Shown: positions 60,182-64,000 of the stretch, in pieces
Numbering within the stretch: position 1 is the first letter of the stretch
How the letters are laid out: every line of letters starts with the position of its first letter
NCBI RefSeq assembly: GCF_037080055.1
Contig: NZ_JBAOJI010000001.1
Location: forward strand, 186,001 to 250,000
Length of the DNA: 64,000 nt
DNA from: Halovenus sp037080055
Lineage (GTDB): Archaea; Halobacteriota; Halobacteria; Halobacteriales; Haloarculaceae
Reading direction: 5' to 3'
The notes under the pieces: model-generated
The model's database searches: none
Seen by the model: only the letters and a program-made list of their open reading frames with translations
What the model was told of the DNA's origin: nothing
Translations under genes and position numbers: made by a program

Positions 60182-61261
60182 TCAGTCATCGTCCGTTCTG
60201 GTGCCGACATCAACGCTGTCGGCTTCGATGCGCCCCATATCTGGCGGGGCCTGTCCACTACGGGCAGATTGCACCTTACCCGCCGCGACGGCACAGATGT
60301 AGATGGCCACGGCGACGAGAACGATGACCCCACCGGCTGTGACACCGGCGTAGTAGGAGACGGCGATGCCCAGCAACACCGCGAGTTCCGCGAGGACGAC
60401 CGAGACCAGCAGTGATTCGGAGAAACTACGGGATACCTGGGTTGCGCCCGCCACTGGAACCACGAGCATCGCCGCGACGAGGATGACACCCATAATCTGC
60501 ATCGCGCCGACGACGACCATCGCCGTTAGCATCACCATCACTCGATTGTACCAGTTGACGGAGATACCCGAAACAGCGGCCGCAGTCTCGTCGAATGTGA
60601 CGAACAGGAGTTGGTTACGCGTCACGGCCACAGTTACGACGATGACGGCGAACAGCACCAGGAGAATCCCCGCACTCTGGGGTGACACCGTCGCGAGGTT
60701 GCCGAAGAGGAACTGATTGACCCCAACAGCGAGGCCACCCGCGTTGAGGCTGATGAGTGTCGTCCCCAGCGCGAACCCAGTCGACAGGACAATCGCCATC
60801 GATACGTCGTTGTAAGCGTCCGTGACCTCGGAGATGAGTTCGATAAACAGCGCGGCGATCATCGCCACGACGACGGCGGTGAGATAGGGCGACACTCCCA
60901 GGTCGAGGACAGCATTCAGGAACAACCCGACGGCGACCCCGGCGAATCCTGTGTGTGCCAGCGCGTCCCCGATGAGTGCCAGCTGTCGATGGACGAGGAA
61001 GGTTCCGATGAGCGGTGCCATCACGCCGACGCAGAGTCCGACGAGTAGTGCCCGATGCATGAACCGGTAGCGCGGGTTCAGCATCTCCAGACCCGTGAAG
61101 TAGTACACCCAGTCCATCAGCCAGTACCACTGCTCTAAGAACCACAGGAGAATCCCGAACACGAAATCGCCGAGTGCGCCCAGTCCGACCTGGAGGGCGA
61201 GCGTGGAGTCCAAGACGGCGAGTCCACTCGCCGTGAGCGTGGCCGCCACACCAGCACTCAT
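60182..61261 (-). CDS. Metal ABC transporter permease (ZnuB/MntB type)
   Basis: 359 residues with eight or nine membrane segments. Family landmarks: NPRYRFMHRALLVGLCVGVMAPLIGTFLVHRQLALIGDALAHTGFAGVAVG and the late MQIMGVILVAAMLVVPVAGATQVSRSF. This is the membrane subunit for zinc or manganese uptake. It begins with an unusual N-terminal extension of about 60 residues (two hydrophobic stretches). The start overlaps the ATPase gene's stop by 4 bases. The third gene of the operon. Confidence 0.92.
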   Translation of the reverse strand: MSAGVAATLTASGLAVLDSTLALQVGLGALGDFVFGILLWFLEQWYWLMDWVYYFTGLEMLNPRYRFMHRALLVGLCVGVMAPLIGTFLVHRQLALIGDALAHTGFAGVAVGLFLNAVLDLGVSPYLTAVVVAMIAALFIELISEVTDAYNDVSMAIVLSTGFALGTTLISLNAGGLAVGVNQFLFGNLATVSPQSAGILLVLFAVIVVTVAVTRNQLLFVTFDETAAAVSGISVNWYNRVMVMLTAMVVVGAMQIMGVILVAAMLVVPVAGATQVSRSFSESLLVSVVLAELAVLLGIAVSYYAGVTAGGVIVLVAVAIYICAVAAGKVQSARSGQAPPDMGRIEADSVDVGTRTDDD

Positions 61262-62166
61262 CCTCCTACCCCCGTGAGAAACCGTGTCTCGGTTCCGAAC
61301 GCCCGGGCCAGCGCGTCGCTTTCGACGAACTCGTCGGTCGGTCCATCGAAGTAGACTTCGCGATTCAGACAGACGACGCGGTCGGCGTGCTCGACCACCG
61401 CCCCGAGGTCGTGCTCGATGAGGATGACGGTGATACCCTCAGCGTTGAGCGCCGCCAAGAGGTCGTAGAAGGCGTCGACCGATTCGGCGTCGACGCCGAC
61501 GGTCGGCTCGTCCAGCACGAGCAGGTCGGCTTCGCTCGCCAGCGCCCGTGCGATGAACGCCCGCTGGCGTTGCCCACCAGAAAGCTGCGTGACACGCCGG
61601 TCGGCGAATGCACTCATACCGACGGTCGCGAGCGCGTCGTCGACGATATCCCAGTCCGCTGCCGAGAGGCGGCCGAAAACCGCGTTGGCCGCGTCAGTGA
61701 CGGCCCGTACTGGATTCTCGCGTAAGTTGTTCACATCCTTCTCGGCGGCGAAGCGTCCGAGTCCGACGTGGGAAAACCGACCCATCTTCACGACCTCGCG
61801 GACGGTGATCGGCATCTCTTTGGCGGCGCTGGCGTGCTGGGCGACGTAGCCGACGCGCTCGCCGTCGTCGAAGCGGACCGCTGGCTCGTCGAACAGTTGG
61901 GCCGTTCCCTCGTCTGGGTTCAGCAGACCCAGCATGAGCTTCATCAGCGTCGACTTTCCCGAACCGTTCGGGCCCACGATGGCGACGTACTCGCCCGACT
62001 CGACGGTCAGTGACACGTCCTCCACCACCGGCGTCGACGTGTACCCGAATGTGGCACCCGAGAGGTCGACAACTGGCTGATTCGTCGTCGTATTTGGCTC
62101 CGTCTCAGTAGCTATCCGCTCGCCTGTCTCTGCCGCTGGCGCGGCATCGGCATTGTCTGTAGTCAT
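61258..62166 (-). CDS. Metal ABC transporter ATP-binding protein (ZnuC/MntA type)
   Basis: 302 residues from the ATG at 62166, which overlaps the stop of the binding protein gene (ATGA). Walker A is VAIVGPNGSGKSTLMKLMLG, the signature is VTQLSGGQRQRAFIARALASE, Walker B is DLLVLDEPTVGVDAES, and the switch His is in LIEHDLGAVVEH. Between them is a long helical insert (KMGRFSHVGLGRFAAEKDVNNLRE) typical of metal importers. Together with the permease and the binding protein it imports zinc or manganese. Confidence 0.93.
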   Translation of the reverse strand: MTTDNADAAPAAETGERIATETEPNTTTNQPVVDLSGATFGYTSTPVVEDVSLTVESGEYVAIVGPNGSGKSTLMKLMLGLLNPDEGTAQLFDEPAVRFDDGERVGYVAQHASAAKEMPITVREVVKMGRFSHVGLGRFAAEKDVNNLRENPVRAVTDAANAVFGRLSAADWDIVDDALATVGMSAFADRRVTQLSGGQRQRAFIARALASEADLLVLDEPTVGVDAESVDAFYDLLAALNAEGITVILIEHDLGAVVEHADRVVCLNREVYFDGPTDEFVESDALARAFGTETRFLTGVGG

Positions 62167-63233
62167 ATTGGTTCGAAGTTCCGCCACTGTTCGAGCCAGT
62201 GCTCCGAGGGGGCGGCCGCCTCGGGCGTCTCGTTGCCGAGTACGATCTCGAACGTGGGCATGTTGATGTTGTACGCAATCTCCTCGTACCCCCAGTTCTC
62301 AGCGACCCACTCCTTACGGACGCCGGCGTACGGTGTCACGGGGAAGTACGCTTCGACGGCCGTCTCGCGGAGGAGTTGCCGGGCCGGGCGCTGGGACTCG
62401 AAGACGCCGTTTGCGATGTACCGGATATCGTTGTCACGGATGACCGTCGCAGCCTCGCGGATATCGGCGGGCTTGACGTTCCCACTGGCTGCGAGACTCG
62501 TCACCAGCGGTCGCATCCGAACGCCGTACCGGACTCCGATGTACTGGAAGGCATTGTGCGCGGCCAACTGGACGATGTCGCGTTCGGCTCGGTCGAAGAT
62601 GGCCTCGTAGTCAGAATCGATCTGGTCAAGCACCTCGGATTTGTACGCCTCGGCGTTTTCACGGAAGGCCTCGGCGTGTTCCGGGAAAACCTCGGCGAAC
62701 CCGTCGGCGATATTGTCGACGGAGTCTTTGGCGCGCTGTGGGTCCAGCCAGAAGTGCGGGTCCTTCCCGCGTTGTGCACCGACACCTTCCTCCTCGCGGT
62801 CCAGCGACGCGGCGAGGTCCACCAGGTCGATATCTTTTCGGGCGTTGATAAGCGCCGTCTCCACGTCGTCGCCTCTGATCGTCTGGATGGCGCGGTCCGC
62901 CCAGGGTTGGAAGTCTTTTCCGACGTGGACGAACGCGTCCGCCTCGATAATTTGCCGGGTGATACTGGCGTTTGGCTCCCACCCGTGTCCGTGCAGTCCC
63001 GTTGGGACGAGGTTCTCCACCGTCAGCGGTGTCCCGTCGGCAATCTGTCGACCGAAGTCGAAGAAACTGAAAAACGAGGCTACGGCGACCGGCCCGCCGC
63101 TGCTATCGTCGGCCCGTGACGGTGCACTCGGCAGGGCTGTACATCCGGCGACCCCGACGAGCGCCCCCACACCACCGGCTCGGAGTGCGTCCCGCCGCGT
63201 CACTGCCCGTCCACCGTCCACCTCGCGTGTCAT
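62163..63233 (-). CDS. Metal ABC transporter substrate-binding lipoprotein (ZnuA/MntC type)
   Basis: 356 residues from the ATG at 63233. A Tat-type lipoprotein signal is visible: TRRDALRAGGVGALVGVAGC, with the lipobox Cys. Metal-site elements are GLHGHGWEPNASITRQI, GKDPHFWLDPQRAKDSVDNI and NVLAAHNAFQYIG-like QLAAHNAFQYIGVRYG. It has a His-containing but short loop, so zinc and manganese are both possible. First gene of the operon, behind the DtxR-like operator. Confidence 0.92.
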   Translation of the reverse strand: MTREVDGGRAVTRRDALRAGGVGALVGVAGCTALPSAPSRADDSSGGPVAVASFFSFFDFGRQIADGTPLTVENLVPTGLHGHGWEPNASITRQIIEADAFVHVGKDFQPWADRAIQTIRGDDVETALINARKDIDLVDLAASLDREEEGVGAQRGKDPHFWLDPQRAKDSVDNIADGFAEVFPEHAEAFRENAEAYKSEVLDQIDSDYEAIFDRAERDIVQLAAHNAFQYIGVRYGVRMRPLVTSLAASGNVKPADIREAATVIRDNDIRYIANGVFESQRPARQLLRETAVEAYFPVTPYAGVRKEWVAENWGYEEIAYNINMPTFEIVLGNETPEAAAPSEHWLEQWRNFEPI

Positions 63234-63253
63234 ACAAACCACCCAGCATCACG

Positions 63254-63271
63254 ATTTAGATTCATCTAAAT
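63254..63271. promoter_or_regulatory. DtxR/MntR-like operator in front of the metal importer
   Basis: ATTTAGAT-TC-ATCTAAAT, an 18-base inverted repeat (8+2+8), 21-38 bases upstream of the ATG at 63233. It has the shape of the operators of DtxR-family metal-dependent repressors (TTTAG/ATCTAAA ends) and overlaps the TATA region on the minus strand. No DtxR-family gene is in the window. This suggests that the importer is repressed by its metal. Confidence 0.65.
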
Positions 63272-63574
63272 AATTTATTTGTGGCATACTATTTTAGGGT
63301 TTCGCCATCCGAAATGTGTGGGTACGGACTGCGTACGCGAGCGACGGGACTTACGAATCCAGGACGCCAAGACACCGGTCTCAACCTGGCGACGCTGGAG
63401 AACTGTCTTTCCAAAAACTCGCCAGTGATCTGACTACCAGTCTCATGAGGGAGTCAGCGTACCGATAATCAATGAACGGACTCGACGCTGGTCTGAGCAC
63501 TCTGCGGGGTGCTCGGTCGCTAGCGGGCGGTTCCCTACTGTGGAGAAGCGGCCTCGGTACTCACGGAGGCTCCG

Positions 63575-63597
63575 GTTAGTACTAACTATAAAAATAT
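63575..63597 (+). promoter_or_regulatory. Palindrome and TATA box of the RHH gene
   Basis: GTTAGT-ACTAAC is a perfect 12-base palindrome at 63575-63586, touching the TATA-like TATAAAAATA at about 63588-63597. The RHH gene downstream (ATG 63643) has GAGGTG at 63630-63635 as ribosome site. RHH proteins commonly repress their own promoters through palindromes of this size, so autoregulation is likely. Confidence 0.55.
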
Positions 63598-63642
63598 TGA
63601 TGGGTATGTCATAGATGTGGAGATGGAAAGAGGTGTTGTTAG

Positions 63643-64000
63643 ATGACTGGTTGGAAGGAGAACATGGGTATGTCGCAAGACACCGGACTGGTGAAAATCT
63701 ACGTACCGATGAGCCACAAGGAGACGTGGCAGCAAGAAGCAGACGAGAAAAATTATAAGAGTACTAGTAAGTACCTGCACGAACTGATCCAAGAAGCCCG
63801 GGCAATCAGGGAGGAAGGCTTCCTCGCGCCCCAGGACAGCGATCAGGAAGTCCAGCGACTCAAGAAGAAAATTGAGGAACTGGAAGACAGACTGGCGGAG
63901 GCGAACCAGCAGAGCAGGGATTCGGTGATGATCGACGATTCTGCGTTCCTGAAGCAGTTCCTCACCGAGGATTACCAGACCTTCGACGAGGTCTCACAGA
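63643..64000 (+). CDS. Ribbon-helix-helix protein with coiled-coil tail, partial at the window end
   Basis: 119 codons are visible from the ATG at 63643; TAG precedes it in frame. Other starts are 63664 and 63670. The RHH part is GLVKIYVPMSHKETWQQEADEKNYKSTSKYLHELIQEARAIREEGF, the coiled coil is QRLKKKIEELEDRLAEA. Similar haloarchaeal proteins stand next to tyrosine integrases at mobile-element ends, where they may control excision. The rest of the gene lies outside the window. Confidence 0.72.
   Translation, partial: MTGWKENMGMSQDTGLVKIYVPMSHKETWQQEADEKNYKSTSKYLHELIQEARAIREEGFLAPQDSDQEVQRLKKKIEELEDRLAEANQQSRDSVMIDDSAFLKQFLTEDYQTFDEVSQ

Larger units (their letters stand above)
63234..63642. 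other. Spacer between the metal importer and the partial RHH gene
   Basis: About 410 bases without a supported gene. At the left it carries the metal-type operator (63254-63271) and promoter of the importer; at the right it carries the palindrome and TATA of the RHH gene. The minus-strand frame at 63586-63792 is antisense to the RHH gene and is not counted. The centre has no recognisable content. Confidence 0.45.

Noticed and set aside
63586..63792. Minus-strand 68-codon frame at the right end
   Set aside because: It is antisense to the RHH gene and has no domain.
1..64000. CRISPR arrays, insertion sequences and rRNA/tRNA genes
   Set aside because: I looked for repeated units with spacers, transposase motifs with inverted ends, and RNA-like folds; none were found. 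The only recombinase-like domain is degenerate and fused (18265-20190).

Overview
The window is a 64 kb piece of a haloarchaeal (class Halobacteria) chromosome. The proteins are strongly acidic, GC content is high, and many starts look leaderless, with an AT-rich box about 27 bases upstream of the ATG/GTG. The gene content is archaeal or halophile-specific: proteasome alpha and beta subunits, TruD, Pth2, a HalX response regulator, a HalOD1 domain, SAMP/MoaD ubiquitin-like proteins, ThiR and heliorhodopsin. I see no rRNA, no intact tRNA, no CRISPR array and no recognisable transposase.

Regions. 0.2-5 kb: response regulator, YbaK-like deacylase, saccharopine-dehydrogenase-like enzyme, DUF2150 protein, ABC exporter pair. 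5-13.6 kb: a molybdopterin/tungstopterin region with two tandem moeA genes (the second fused to a periplasmic-binding-protein-like domain), a SAMP/MoaD ending GG, a convergent MoaD-like protein ending CC, a stand-alone protein resembling the C-terminal DUF1952 domain of MoaD-related proteins, two unknown small proteins, a YihY/BrkB membrane protein and an aldehyde:ferredoxin oxidoreductase. 13.7-16.5 kb: truD and psmA-psmB. 16.9-20.2 kb: two CheF-like proteins, one fused to a degenerate tyrosine-recombinase domain. 20.2-23.6 kb: pth2, dcd, thiR, a methyltransferase and a Cys/His protein. 23.6-31.5 kb: a secreted acidic-tail protein, a membrane-anchored HTH protein, an ABC exporter, and a hydrolase-ADC operon behind an 18-bp palindrome. 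31.2-41 kb: a broken 7TM gene, HTH regulators, a CorC/CNNM protein, a MaoC protein, Tat-exported proteins, formamidase and a methyltransferase-DUF302 pair.

41.1-56.2 kb is a sulfur/redox island: CoA-disulfide-reductase-like flavoprotein, two TusA proteins, SQR-like flavoprotein, DUF1641 protein, two thioredoxins, class V aminotransferase, DsrE-like protein, HalOD1 protein, rhodanese-MBL protein, split YeeE/YedE transporter, PiT-type permease, TauE/SafE exporter with a 54-residue partner, Usp proteins and a small two-cysteine HTH regulator. Six promoters here share a motif at fixed spacing (TATTGT, 8 bases, YCCAA or a close relative) just upstream of or overlapping the TATA region. I read this as one regulon for reduced-sulfur or sulfite handling; it is the main novel observation of the window.

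56.2-64 kb: heliorhodopsin, a degenerate patch, an AAA ATPase, a frameshifted CapA gene, a Zn/Mn-type ABC importer operon behind a DtxR-like operator, and at the right edge the start of a ribbon-helix-helix protein of the kind I recall next to haloarchaeal integrases, which may mark the edge of a mobile element.
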